DNA from: Haladaptatus salinisoli
GTDB lineage: Archaea > Halobacteriota > Halobacteria > Halobacteriales > Haladaptataceae
Length of the DNA: 64,000 bases
Assembly (NCBI RefSeq): GCF_020614375.1
Contig: NZ_CP085333.1
Span: 274,578 to 338,577 of the forward strand
Direction of reading: 5' to 3'
The position numbers and the translations under genes were made by a program. This document shows, in pieces, positions 48,596-57,353 of this stretch (the first letter of the stretch is position 1; every line of letters begins with the position of its first letter). The notes beneath the pieces are model-generated. The model worked only from the letters and a program-made list of their open reading frames with translations. It had not been told where the DNA came from and made no database searches.

Positions 48596-48928
48596 TCAAT
48601 CCTCAATTTCGGATACAGTTGGCAGCGTAAAGTCGAATCGCAAGTGGTCGTCCGTCCGGGCAATGTCAAGAACCTGCTTGATAAACGTCGTTTTCCCCGT
48701 GGAGTAGATGACGAGGTCGTCATGTTCGCCGATCAACTCCCATTTTAACTGTTTGTACTCTCGGCGGAGGTCGGGGAACGTACGAAGCACGTCGCGCGTG
48801 ATCACACTGGTCTTCCAGCCATCGCTCGAGACAGCAAAGACGTGATCGTTGAACCGTTGCCCGTTCTCTCTGCGGAACACGGGATGCCACTCGGCGATAT
48901 TCTCAGCACGATCACCACCGAGATGCAC
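48596..48928 (-). CDS. Hypothetical protein, probably N-terminally truncated
   Basis: A 110-codon frame starting at a GTG (MHLGGDRAENIAEWHPVF). Upstream of the GTG the same frame stays open back to about 49010 with protein-like sequence (DREDIVDCDIVVADNVVDG), which suggests the true gene was longer and its beginning is lost near the acyl-CoA dehydrogenase debris. I do not recognise a domain. Its composition is protein-like (acidic, balanced). Confidence 0.35.
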   Translation of the reverse strand: MHLGGDRAENIAEWHPVFRRENGQRFNDHVFAVSSDGWKTSVITRDVLRTFPDLRREYKQLKWELIGEHDDLVIYSTGKTTFIKQVLDIARTDDHLRFDFTLPTVSEIED

Positions 48929-49089
48929 TGTAAGGGCCTGTGAAACCCCATCTACGACATTATCTGCGACAACAATATCACAATCGACGATGTCTTCACG
49001 ATCCGACGAGAATTGTCCAAATTAAGAAATATGGGAACCACTCGGCTGTATTACCAATAACGACGAGTTCGGCGTCCACGGGTGTTTCC

Positions 49090-49254
49090 TCGTCAATCCA
49101 CGATGTCGCTGACGAAGCAATCCAAGTGCATGGCGGTGCTGGCTTCGTAACTGACCATCCAGTTGAGCGGTATTACCGCGATGCTCGCATCACAAAGATC
49201 TATGAGGGAACGAGTGAAATCCAGAAGAACATCATCTCCGATCGGCTGCTCTAA
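49090..49254 (+). pseudogene. Acyl-CoA dehydrogenase C-terminal fragment
   Basis: The frame reading DVADEAIQVHGGAGFVTDHP then VERYYRDARITKIYEGTSEI, QKNIISDRLL and a stop is the unmistakable C-terminal end of an acyl-CoA dehydrogenase (substrate-binding HGGxG and the ARI..IYEGTSEIQ motif). Nothing of the flavin domains remains upstream. With the acyl-CoA synthetase relic at 42122-42560 it suggests a lost fatty- or branched-chain-acid oxidation operon. Confidence 0.88.
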
Positions 49255-49487
49255 TACAAAACGGCAGCTACGGTGACGGCCAACGTCTATGTCGTTCATC
49301 AATTCTTCCGAACCACTCATTCAGAGCCCCTGTCAACTTGCTGTAGCTTTTGAGAAGACTGTCAGAGTTTTCAGAATCACTGCGCCACGTAAATGACTTA
49401 ATTGGTTTTCCATTCAGTGATGGTGATTTTTATTATATAATCTTTTGATAAAACTTATATACATGGAGTATGTGCCCATATATAGCC

Positions 49488-49673
49488 ATGAAAATACTTC
49501 ATCGGTTACGCGACATTTTAAGTTCAGAAAAACTTTCTCACGATACGAAACAGCAAGCACGAGCAACTGGTGATATTTTTGAATGTGAGGAATGTGGCAC
49601 TACTTTCATTTCGAAACCTTCTCACTGCCCAAAGTGCAATCAGAGTAAGTTCCAGAATCTTGGTAGCTGTTGA
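49488..49673 (+). CDS. Small zinc-ribbon protein
   Basis: A 61-residue protein. I start at the ATG at 49488 (MKILHRLRDILSSEKL); six upstream codons are probably untranslated. CEECGTTFISKPSHCPKC forms a four-Cys zinc ribbon at residues about 36-53. It is probably a single-domain nucleic-acid- or protein-binding protein of the CPxCG-related type common in haloarchaea. No known partner. Confidence 0.65.
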   Translation: MKILHRLRDILSSEKLSHDTKQQARATGDIFECEECGTTFISKPSHCPKCNQSKFQNLGSC

Positions 49674-49891
49674 TCCTGTATCCTCATTGTCAATTTTATC
49701 TGAAACAGTTTCTCACCGAGGGTGGTATCGTATACAATCTATCAGTTTCAGTTCTACTCTTGTTAGTAATTCACGGAAGTGTGCTTCTACTTTCCGTGAG
49801 TCAGCTTTTCTTGATGTGCTATAGGACAGGTTACCCGTCAACCGAAACAAAGTATTCCCTGGTTCTCAACGTGACTGCTACCAGTAGCGTT

Positions 49892-50155
49892 CTATGCCCC
49901 TATCTCAGTAACGGAGATCGTTCTATCAGGGTGAATCGTGATGCTGTATCCAATATACTCAAACCTTACTTCAGGCGAACCGTGTTGATAGAGCGCTTCT
50001 AGTGCATCAGGGTCGATCGCCTCGTAAAGAGGAGTCGCAGGCTTCGTACCGTTGGCCTCAGTCACAGCCATTACTACGGTACTGGTGATCGACTCGGTAC
50101 CTGTGGATGTCGTATGTATCGATGCCTTTGCTTTCAAATCTGATGAACTAGGCAT
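49892..50155 (-). CDS. HalOD1-domain protein
   Basis: An 87-residue protein with the HalOD1 pattern: TPLYEAIDPDALEALYQ followed by VRFEYIGYSITIHPDRTISV. A third HalOD1 gene in the window. It is solitary. Its neighbours on either side are a zinc ribbon and a debris-rich region. It may be an output partner for an unlinked receiver protein. Confidence 0.8.
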   Translation of the reverse strand: MPSSSDLKAKASIHTTSTGTESITSTVVMAVTEANGTKPATPLYEAIDPDALEALYQHGSPEVRFEYIGYSITIHPDRTISVTEIGA

Positions 50156-50845
50156 AGCCTCTGTGATGGATGATGGGTAAATAGAGTTTTTGGGTTGTTA
50201 AATGAGACCAAATACCATTGTTTTCGAGTAGTCTGGCCACACCGCCCTCTCGATTACCGTTCTCGCCACCATCCACCTCTGCAGTGCAGATAGTCGACTT
50301 CTGTTACCTAGATGGTGGATTAATACCACGCCTATTTCAGTCGTAATTAGGCAGTGTATAGTGGATAGACGTTCTCTCCTAGTACAATTTCTCACATAAA
50401 CAATCCCCCCAAGTCGCTGCCATGGACAGTTCCTACGCTGATCTACAGAAGATAGTCCACTGCTCTATGTTACTTCATTCAATAACAGGGCGAAGTACAC
50501 CAGATAATCTATAGATCGTCGGTGGGTACGGCCAATCCCCGCTAGTATCGGGATGACAGTCATACCGGGTGCAACATTCTCACTTTTTAGTATCTCGGTC
50601 AGTACTGGACTGTCTAGAGTCGCTGTGTACCGCCTCAGGCTTGGCTACCCTCACCTCCGGTGGAAAGTCTGGTAGTGCTGCTCACCGCTTATTACTCATA
50701 ACTTCATTGGAAACGCGGTGTCTCACTCCATTGGGACTCCACTATGGTTCCCGTGATAGCACCTAGACACTGCGTGAATCTACCTCTCTAATGAGGGATA
50801 CGCCGGATTAACAAGCAGAGACAATACCATTCAGAAGAGATAGAG
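50156..50845. other. Intergenic region, no gene seen
   Basis: About 690 bases without a recognised gene. At 50520-50760 the sequence contains short motifs (TCCGGTGGAAA, GGACTGTC) also seen in the hairpin-rich stretch at 3250-3500, which also lies beside a HalOD1 gene, but I could not align them convincingly. Confidence 0.4.
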
Positions 50846-50884
50846 CCAATAACTATAGTCAATAACTATAGTCAATAACTATAG
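50846..50884. repeat. Three tandem 13-bp repeats, par-locus iterons (downstream array)
   Basis: CAATAACTATAGT is repeated three times with ACTATAG at 50852, 50865 and 50878, exactly 13 bases apart. The first copy is preceded by CC to give CCAATAACTATAG, which recurs identically at 53063-53075, 2.2 kb away on the other side of the par genes. Regularly spaced short repeats beside parA are typical of centromere-like partition sites. Confidence 0.7.
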
Positions 50885-51000
50885 CCAATAGAAATGATCT
50901 AATTACTGGATACTCCCTGTAAATCTTTGATCGTATTTGCGATTGCTTTGGTCGTGATAGTCCAATGAAGTCTCTTATGCAGAACACTGCATAATGAGGA

Positions 51001-51093
51001 TCGGCGTTCGGATTCCGTTCCGTGTTCATCTTCCGTGATGTACCGATCAAAATCTACTTGCCAGTTATTGATTCCCGAATTTGTACCGTTGGG
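51001..51093 (-). pseudogene. ArdC-type N-terminal fragment
   Basis: Leftward reading gives PNGTNSGINNWQVDFDRYIT followed by EDEHGTESERR. This matches the segment of the ArdC-like protein at 58572-59513 reading CPNATKVAGYNTWQTDFDRH. It is a short piece without a start or catalytic domain. It abuts the VOC fragment on the other strand at about 51095-51104. Confidence 0.7.
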
Positions 51094-51103
51094 TTTTGGG
51101 AAA

Positions 51104-51262
51104 ATGGGAGATAGCGTCGTTGACGTCGAAACAATGAGTGAGTACCTAGTCAACGAACAAAGGAGCAAGGGTTTTAAGCCACCGGCAGTGCTTGAGAAAA
51201 CAGAATCGACCATCGCGTTCGTCATGGATTCCGACGGGTACGCAGTCGAATTGAAATCCTAA
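51104..51262 (+). pseudogene. VOC-family C-terminal fragment
   Basis: A 52-codon stretch, MGDSVVDVETMSEYLVNEQR followed by PPAVLEKTESTIAFVMDSDG and YAVELKS. The end matches the last beta-strand of glyoxalase-like (VOC) proteins (IAFVxDPDGYxVEL). It lacks the first half and its own start. A recombination scar, lying next to the par operon end. Confidence 0.7.
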
Positions 51263-51328
51263 ATTTTACAAGGATCTCTGCGTGACGAATTCGCTTAGCC
51301 GACATCAGTTAGGAAACAACGAAGTTTG

Positions 51329-51766
51329 TCAGGCAGTGTCAAGGTCGTAGCCCCACTCCCGGAGTACCTCAGCAATGAGTTCAGGGTTGCGTTGAGCGAC
51401 GACCATTGCAGCCTCACGGTAATCTGACTTGTAGACATTTTCGCCGAGAATCTCTTCGAGGGTGTCTTGAAGCTCGTCTTCAGCCTCGGTGATCTCTTCC
51501 CGAATGAAATACGGAACTTGTTCGCGTCCCTCGTTCACCTTGTCACGACGGAGTTTATACGGAATTGATTCCATCGTCGGCCGCTGAGAGTCCGTCTCAG
51601 ACGTGGTGGCGGACCCTGAATTTGCGTCAGTTGTTTCTGCGGGAGATGAGTCCACCGGCGCCTCGTCGTCTCCCTGGAATTCCCCTGGCTCTTGTTCGAC
51701 CGATTGCTCACCATCGTCCTCCGATTCGTCGAGCCCAGCGTTTCGTGAGCCAGACTTGAGTCCCAT
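51329..51766 (-). CDS. Small acidic partition partner protein, downstream of parA
   Basis: A 145-residue protein. The first 75 residues are disordered and acidic (S/E/D/P/T), and the folded C-terminal half has helices (IPYKLRRDKVNEGREQVPYF, IREEITEAEDELQDTL, LREWGYDLD). It starts one base within the parA stop (TAATG), so it is translationally coupled to parA. In that place bacterial systems have ParB or a small ribbon-helix-helix protein; this protein has neither. It is a candidate centromere-binding or ATPase-activating partner. I recognise no family. Confidence 0.7.
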   Translation of the reverse strand: MGLKSGSRNAGLDESEDDGEQSVEQEPGEFQGDDEAPVDSSPAETTDANSGSATTSETDSQRPTMESIPYKLRRDKVNEGREQVPYFIREEITEAEDELQDTLEEILGENVYKSDYREAAMVVAQRNPELIAEVLREWGYDLDTA

Positions 51767-52623
51767 TACGCCATCACCTCACGTTGCGCTAGCCCTGCTT
51801 CCTGTTCAAGATGGCGAGCGAGCTCATCGAATTGGTCAAGGGTTCTAAGTTCATACTCACGTTTTCGGTCACGGTGTTCTTCGATATAGCGATATGGACT
51901 ACATTGCTTTCTCCAGCAGCCTTCCATCAGTGATCCGCGTTCACCAATGATCACAGGCACCGGAAACCCACTTTCATGAAGTTCGTTAAGGACTTCGCGT
52001 TGATCACGTGTGTCCTTGTAGCCAATTGGAACCACAGAGAGGACGCCGACATCGACGTTGATGCTCTGTTCGAGTCCCTCAACGAGATCGTCAAGTCCTT
52101 CGATCGATTCTTGGCCTTTCGCGGTGGCCTCGAACGGAATAACGACGTTCCTAACGGCAACGAGTGCGTTGTAAAGTATTGGTCCAGCTTTTCCGGCAGT
52201 ATCAATGATCACAACGTCATATTCATCACGTACATTCGCTTCACGGAGAACTCGATGGAGCTGATGAAACATGCTATAGGATTCTCCGAAGTTCTCAGCT
52301 TGATCCTTCTCGTTGAGGAGGAACTCGTGGAGATCTTCGAGCATGTTATGCGACGGGATGAGGTCAACACCGTGTTCAACCTCAAGAGTAAGGTCGTGAA
52401 AATCACCCGTCGGTCGTCCGACGAGATGACGGACGAGATTATCAACATTTGGATCACCACGGTCGTATTCAGGGCCGAAGAGATACGTGAGGCTTCCATT
52501 CTGTGTATCCATGTCAATGGCGAGGACGTCATGACCTGCACGCGCATGACTGACCGCAAGTGTCGCTGCCGTCGTTGTTTTTCCGACCCCGCCAGCCTCG
52601 GAAACTGGTGTATAGGTGAGCAT
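51766..52623 (-). CDS. parA: ParA-family partition ATPase
   Basis: A 285-residue ParA/Soj-like ATPase. The P-loop region reads SEAGGVGKTTTAATLAVSHA. The Walker A signature Lys that bacterial ParA has (K in KGGxGKT) is Ala here; I recall this as usual for haloarchaeal plasmid ParA proteins, so it is a family feature rather than a local mutation. Walker A' (IDMDTQNGSLTYLFG) and Walker B (VVIIDTAGKAGP) are present, plus a PFEATAKGQESIEGL segment. The operon with the partner gene is flanked on both sides by CTATA-rich repeats. Expected role: segregation of the replicon. Confidence 0.88.
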   Translation of the reverse strand: MLTYTPVSEAGGVGKTTTAATLAVSHARAGHDVLAIDMDTQNGSLTYLFGPEYDRGDPNVDNLVRHLVGRPTGDFHDLTLEVEHGVDLIPSHNMLEDLHEFLLNEKDQAENFGESYSMFHQLHRVLREANVRDEYDVVIIDTAGKAGPILYNALVAVRNVVIPFEATAKGQESIEGLDDLVEGLEQSINVDVGVLSVVPIGYKDTRDQREVLNELHESGFPVPVIIGERGSLMEGCWRKQCSPYRYIEEHRDRKREYELRTLDQFDELARHLEQEAGLAQREVMA

Positions 52624-52689
52624 TATGAGTAATAGCTGAGAGCCATGAATATAAAGTTAAGTCAGACATTATAACGACAACAGCCAGTC

Positions 52690-53120
52690 ATGGAATATAA
52701 CTATACCCAATACCTATACCCTTCATCGATAATCTACAACGATAGTCAAAATTAGATCTTGACTGAGCCCCATAGCTAACAATCCTAACTATCTACTTCA
52801 GTTATAGTATATAACTACTCAATTCAGTTATAGCATAGAGATATAATCAAGAGTATAGTCAAGCCCAAAACTATAGCTATAGACCATAGCTATTATAATC
52901 ACCTATAATTGTAAGCTATACCCAAAACTATAGTCATATGATGGTAACAATTGGTGCTGTTTGTGACTACGCCAAGAAGAGCGATAAGTCTGTACTATAC
53001 CTACGTCGGGCCAAATCCCGGTCGGACCGATAAGACGACACTGATGATCGGCAGAGAGGTGGCCAATAACTATAGACTATAGCTGCATGCTATAACTTCT
53101 CCATATAGTTATATATAACT
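52690..53120. repeat. CTATA-rich repeat region upstream of parA, putative centromere or operator array
   Basis: A dense cluster of variants of the iteron on both strands: CTATACCC at 52701 and 52714, GTTATAG at 52801 and 52828, AAAACTATAG at 52868 and 52925 (roughly), CCAATAACTATAG at 53063-53075 (identical to the downstream array), and CTATAGC/CTATAAC near 53080-53095. The region is strongly AT-rich and ends at the tnpB element. It could be the centromere, a replication origin, or parA autoregulatory operators. No replication initiator gene is in the window. Confidence 0.6.
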
Positions 53121-53160
53121 GCCTTGTGACTAATCCATCACGATTACCCTGATAAAGCCA

Positions 53161-53260
53161 TCTTTAAACAGCGAGGGAATCTCGGCCTTTAGGCCGGGCG
53201 GGAATCGCGTAAACTCCACTATATAACCGCCCCAACCAGCTGTTCAACTTCTATACATTT
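53161..53260 (+). other. Left end of the second tnpB element
   Basis: A stem at 53183-53187/53192-53196 (CGGCC...GGCCG), flanked by GGGAAT, is the same left-end type as at 22578. The element runs from about 53165 to 54540 and lies exactly between the par repeats and the truncated MFS gene. Confidence 0.55.
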
Positions 53261-54493
53261 ATGATAGTTAGTGCTGTATATGGGATCGTGATTCGACGTA
53301 CCGGCGTCGTGAAATTAGCCATTCCCGACGAGCGGCGCGACGACCTCCGTGAAACCACCGAGCGGTTCCGTCAAGCCGCCCAAATGGTCGCGGACCGCGC
53401 TTTCGAGCGCAACGACGACGGCTACGTCATTACGTCAAAAACGAAGCTCCACCAACTCACATATCAGCAGGTCCGCGAAACCACCGACGGGTTGAACGCC
53501 GACCTCGTCTGTGCCGCCCGGAACTATGCGGCAGACTCGGTGAAGGGCGTCACATCGGCATGGCAGAACGGGAAGTACGCCACGCAACTTACGTTCACAG
53601 CGAACACCGTAGTCTACAACAAGAACGCGGTGACGTACCGCGACGACCACTGTACGCTTGCGGCGGTCAACGGGCGCGTGAAAGCCGAGTACGTCCTTCC
53701 CTCGGAAGGCGAGAACCCACAGACGACGTACCTGCGAAACGACGAGTGGGAGCTTCGGGAATCGACACTTCACTACCGCGATGGCGACTACTACCTTCAC
53801 GTCGGCGTAGCTAAAGGTGACGAAACGACGCAAGCTGAGGGCGGGACGGTCCTCGGCGTTGACCTTGGCGTGAAGACGATAGCCGCAACATCGACGGGCA
53901 GTATGTGGTCCGGCGGATATCTCAACCACCGACGCCGCGAATACGAGAAGGTTCGTGGCTCACTGCAACAGACTGGGACGGAATCGGCTCACCGAACTAT
54001 CGACGGGATAGGCAACCGGGAAAGCCGATGGGCGGAAGACTACCTACACCGCCTGTCGAAGGCCCTCGTCCGAGAGGCGATAACGCACGACTGTTCTGCA
54101 ATCGCCTTCGAGGACTTAACCGATATTCGGGACCGTATGCCGGGCGCGAAAGCGTTCCACGCATGGGCGTTCCGGCGGCTCTACGAGTACGTCGAGTACA
54201 AAGCTACAGTGTTCGGTATCTCGACCAAACAGGTAGACCCAGCGTATACGTCCCAACGTTGTTCGAAGTGCGGTCACACCGAACGTGGAAACCGCCCGAA
54301 ACAGGAGCGGTTCTGTTGTCGAAAGTGCGGCTACGAGGTGCACGCGGACTACAACGCGGCGAAGAACATTGGAATAAAGCATGTCCACGCAGGGCAAAAG
54401 TCTCCGCGTGGACGGGCCAACCGTCAACTGGCCCTAAAGTCGGGAACGTTGAGCGTGAGCGACGAGTTTACGTCCGCCGAAGGTTCGGCTTGA
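53261..54493 (+). CDS. tnpB: TnpB (IS1341-type RNA-guided nuclease, IS200/IS605 family)
   Basis: A complete 410-residue TnpB: LGVDLGVKTIAATS (RuvC Asp), SAIAFEDLTDIRDRMPGAKA (Glu), a zinc finger (CSKCGH...CRKCGY) and HADYNAAKNIG (Asp). There is no tnpA, so it is a stand-alone IS1341-type element. Its 3' end overlaps the start of the scaffold hairpin (54513-54532). Similar length to the copy at 16961-18208, but the two are clearly diverged, so they were acquired separately. Confidence 0.95.
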   Translation: MIVSAVYGIVIRRTGVVKLAIPDERRDDLRETTERFRQAAQMVADRAFERNDDGYVITSKTKLHQLTYQQVRETTDGLNADLVCAARNYAADSVKGVTSAWQNGKYATQLTFTANTVVYNKNAVTYRDDHCTLAAVNGRVKAEYVLPSEGENPQTTYLRNDEWELRESTLHYRDGDYYLHVGVAKGDETTQAEGGTVLGVDLGVKTIAATSTGSMWSGGYLNHRRREYEKVRGSLQQTGTESAHRTIDGIGNRESRWAEDYLHRLSKALVREAITHDCSAIAFEDLTDIRDRMPGAKAFHAWAFRRLYEYVEYKATVFGISTKQVDPAYTSQRCSKCGHTERGNRPKQERFCCRKCGYEVHADYNAAKNIGIKHVHAGQKSPRGRANRQLALKSGTLSVSDEFTSAEGSA

Positions 54494-55562
54494 ATGGGAG
54501 TTCACCGACAAGCCCCGGCGTTAACGCCGGGGTAGTTGACATGAACAGTGCAATTGGGATCGGTGGGACAAGTACAGTTGCACCCAATAATATCGTCGAA
54601 ATCACCATCGCTACGAAGCCAAGCGTTCGTCGATCTACGGTATCCGCGAGGGTACCTGCACCGAGCGATGAGATACCCGCACCAACGAGCATTAGGAAGA
54701 AAATTCCGTTGGCGATAGTGGCGGTCAGTCCTATGTGCTCAACGAGGTAAGAAGTGATGAACGTACGGACTGCACCAATTTCGGTTGCAATGGCGAGATT
54801 AGCGAGAAACAACACCGCGACCCAGCGCTCAAGCGGTACTGAGATGAGTGCGGTAAGATTTGACCATCGACCCAATGAGTCACCAGTAGTCTTTTCAGAT
54901 ACCTCGTTCGGGTCAGCTCCCCCGTCAGGCTCGATCATATGTGTGTTCTCTGTGGAACCGATGTCGCGGAAAAAAGTGAGGAAGATAAACGCGTAGACGA
55001 TGCCAACGGCTGCGCTGACCGTGAGGGCAAGTCGCCAGTCAACAAACGTCGCAAGACCGCCGACAAGTGCCGGGGCAAGAGCAGTTCCGACGACACCACC
55101 CAGACCGTGGATTCCCATTGCTTTTCCTTCGGTATCGCCACTCTCTAGGTCACTAATCAGGGACATCCCCGAGGGGTGATAAGTGCTGCCGCCGACGCCA
55201 GCGATGATTTCGGCGATAACAAGGGTCCAATAGTTCTGCGCTCCAGCAGCAACGAGAATGCCTGCGGCTAACACGATCATCCCGGCGGCAAGGAGCCATC
55301 GCTGGCCGATTCGATCTGCAAGAACGCCCGCAGGTAATCGGAAGATCGAGTACGTGGCGAAAAAGACCGTGAGTAGTGCTCCTGCCTCTCCGTATGAAAT
55401 AGCGAAGTCGTTTACCAATAACGGCAGAATCGGTGGAAGTGCGACGCTATAGAATTCGTTGACGGCGTGGGCAACCGTGATGAGACACACCTCACGTGGA
55501 TTTGAGACGGAAAACATTCTCTGGCGGACTGAGCGTGACACATATTCATTTCTCTCCTTCAC
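54468..55562 (-). pseudogene. MFS transporter truncated by the tnpB element
   Basis: A 364-codon frame with about ten TM segments (PPILPLLVNDFAISYGEAGA; FATYSIFRLPAGVLADRIG with the MFS loop). The last 20-odd codons (MSTTPALTPGLVGELPFKPN...) are read out of the tnpB element's right end; the native protein breaks off near residue 340 at PPIPIALF, which is about 50-60 residues short of a full 12-TM MFS. The DNA beyond the element on the other side is par repeat sequence, so the lost tail is not nearby. Function is doubtful; a partially folded protein could still be made. Confidence 0.8.
54505..54545 (+). other. Right end of the second tnpB element, scaffold hairpin
   Basis: A 20-base perfect palindrome, CCCCGGCGTTAACGCCGGGG (54513-54532), is followed by TAGTTGACATGA. 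The GGTAGTTGAC after the stem equals, with one change, GGTAGCTTAC at the other tnpB element and GGTAGTTCAC at 27539-27548. The element boundary lies at about 54540, and the host MFS sequence resumes there. Confidence 0.65.
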
Positions 55563-55887
55563 CCAATGAGAATTGTGTTTGCGGCAGTGTCGATACTTTC
55601 ATCACTGAGGTGACTACCTGACTCTCAGTCTGTATTTCCAAAATTGACACAAGCAGATCTAGAGCAGCGGTGGAGAGAGAACTTGCACTATGTCTGCGTT
55701 GAGTGGATGTGAAAGAGCCCTCAGAGTAATCCCCGCATTGCACTGGATCAAGGAAGTTAATGATGAACGTTAGATCTCCTTTCTATACCTACCTACGAAG
55801 CTGCGGGTATAAATCTCTGAAGAGCCGTTAGTTGGCAACACCGGCCGAGGACCCACTATTGATTATTCAAGCGAATCTTCAAACCGT
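55563..55887. other. Intergenic region between MFS and doxX genes
   Basis: Divergent promoter region, no supportable gene. The last 20 bases before 55888 hold an AT-rich stretch and TTCAAACCGT that could precede the doxX ATG. Confidence 0.4.
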
Positions 55888-56310
55888 ATGGTCATCGCAC
55901 TTGGTCGGAGAGTAGAATCGTATGAAGAGCCCATCTATTCGCTCGTCCGCGTCATTGTTGGACTCTTATTCATGCAACATGGTGCGCAGAAATTATTCGG
56001 TCTCTTCGGCGGCGTTGACGGGAGTGGTGCCACTGCATCACTCGTCAGTCTGTATGGGGTTGCTGGCATCATCGAGTTCTTTGGTGGTTTCCTCATCGCC
56101 GTTGGACTACTAACTCGGCTCATCGCACTCATCGCGACCGGAGAGATGATTGCCGCCCAGCTCATTGCTCACTTCCCAGAGGGGATAATTCCAATCCAAA
56201 ACGGAGGTGAGCTCAGCCTCCTTTACCTCGCAGTATTTCTTCTTCTTATCGTATATGGGAACGGGTACTATAGCCTCCAACACCGAGTTTTCGGTCAAGA
56301 ACACATATAG
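55888..56310 (+). CDS. DoxX-family membrane protein
   Basis: A 140-residue four-TM protein with the DoxX pattern: LVRVIVGLLFMQHGAQKLFG (helix 1 with the HGxQKLFG motif), GIIEFFGGFLIAVGLLTRLI, and IIPIQNGGELSLLYLAVFLLL. The family is linked to respiratory or redox membrane complexes; some members relate to quinone-dependent steps. The FAD oxidoreductase gene downstream on the opposite strand might be functionally linked. Confidence 0.9.
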   Translation: MVIALGRRVESYEEPIYSLVRVIVGLLFMQHGAQKLFGLFGGVDGSGATASLVSLYGVAGIIEFFGGFLIAVGLLTRLIALIATGEMIAAQLIAHFPEGIIPIQNGGELSLLYLAVFLLLIVYGNGYYSLQHRVFGQEHI

Positions 56311-56515
56311 TTTGAACCACAGAAGGTCCGGGAGGCACTTGACCACGTCACATAGGGAGCACCGCTCCCAGAAGTTTCCGGCGAGTTGATGTCGAATCTC
56401 ATTCTACGCTATTTACTTCCGAATGCGAATCATCGAACTGGAATTGCGATGCTGCAATTCTGCATCGAGAGCGCAGATCCAGCCTTCGATATACCCCGTA
56501 CTCACGTCGACGATA
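56311..56515. other. Short convergent intergenic region
   Basis: The doxX gene and the oxidoreductase gene converge here. Nothing recognised; terminators are likely but not evident. Confidence 0.4.
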
Positions 56516-57082
56516 TTACGATATCTGGTCGACATCTGCAGGCGTATCGAAGTCGTGGAAGTGCTCTCCTTTCTCTTTCGTGAGGATGTTGAGCGCGGCG
56601 GCCGCACCGTCGCCGGCAGAGATGACCGCTTGCCACTCTTCTGCTCGCACCATTGCCCCTGTCGCATAGGCGTTCTCGACACTGGTTTCCATCGTTACGT
56701 CCACGTCGACGACGTCGTCGGTGAATTCACACCCGAGACTCTCGGCAAGATCACGATTCGCCCCCGTTGCGAGGACTACGTACGTTGCCTCGTACTCACC
56801 GTCGCTCGTTACGACGGTGAATCCGCTATCACCTTGCTTGACGTCTGTGACCTCCTCACTCTTGCGTAGTTCGACACCGTGATCCTTCGTTGCCTGCTCG
56901 CGAGCACGCTCGAGGAACACGTCGCCATCCATACTCCGAATGCCGAGATAGTTGAACAGATGAGCCTTATGGAGCCACGTTTTGTCGGTGTCGAACACCG
57001 TCGTATCGAGATCGTTCTTGCTGGTGAACAAGGCAGCACTAAGGCCGGCTGGACCTCCACCGATGACGATAACCTCGGTCAT
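56516..57082 (-). CDS. FAD/NAD(P)-dependent oxidoreductase, thioredoxin-reductase-like, short
   Basis: A 188-residue protein: VIVIGGGPAGLSAALFTSKN (FAD GxGxxG), a FNYLGIRSMDGDVFLERARE segment, YVVLATGANRD and a C-terminal YATGAMVRAEEWQAVISAGD. A full thioredoxin reductase has about 300 residues with a CxxC; here there is no NAD(P)-binding half and no CxxC. I recognise these short single-domain forms in haloarchaea. It may be a partner-dependent electron carrier. Confidence 0.8.
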   Translation of the reverse strand: MTEVIVIGGGPAGLSAALFTSKNDLDTTVFDTDKTWLHKAHLFNYLGIRSMDGDVFLERAREQATKDHGVELRKSEEVTDVKQGDSGFTVVTSDGEYEATYVVLATGANRDLAESLGCEFTDDVVDVDVTMETSVENAYATGAMVRAEEWQAVISAGDGAAAALNILTKEKGEHFHDFDTPADVDQIS

Positions 57083-57353
57083 ACGTTTACTCTACACATG
57101 GTATCCAAATAAAACCGGCTTTTTCAGTAGTAACAAAACGACGTTTAATACTAAGGCTCAAACGCAGTCTCAGTATCAGGCTCATTCGCAGCTTGCCACT
57201 CCTCGCGGAGTTCGACTTGTTTTCCTTCGAATCGGATCACAATCCTTTATGTTTGATTTTTCTTTTGCTTGTTCTTCTAATTCTGAGGGATCCGTGATCG
57301 TCCTGTTCTTGTGCTATGAAATGAGGAATGTAAATTTTTCATAATCCACGGTC
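57083..57353. other. Intergenic region, no gene seen
   Basis: AT-rich, with no domain-bearing frame. It separates two leftward genes, so it probably contains a promoter for the oxidoreductase gene and the terminator of the TbsP gene lies elsewhere. Confidence 0.4.

Noticed and set aside
50520..50760. Second copy of the structured stretch at 3250-3500
   Set aside because: Only an 11-base match and a few short words agree; no alignable structure.
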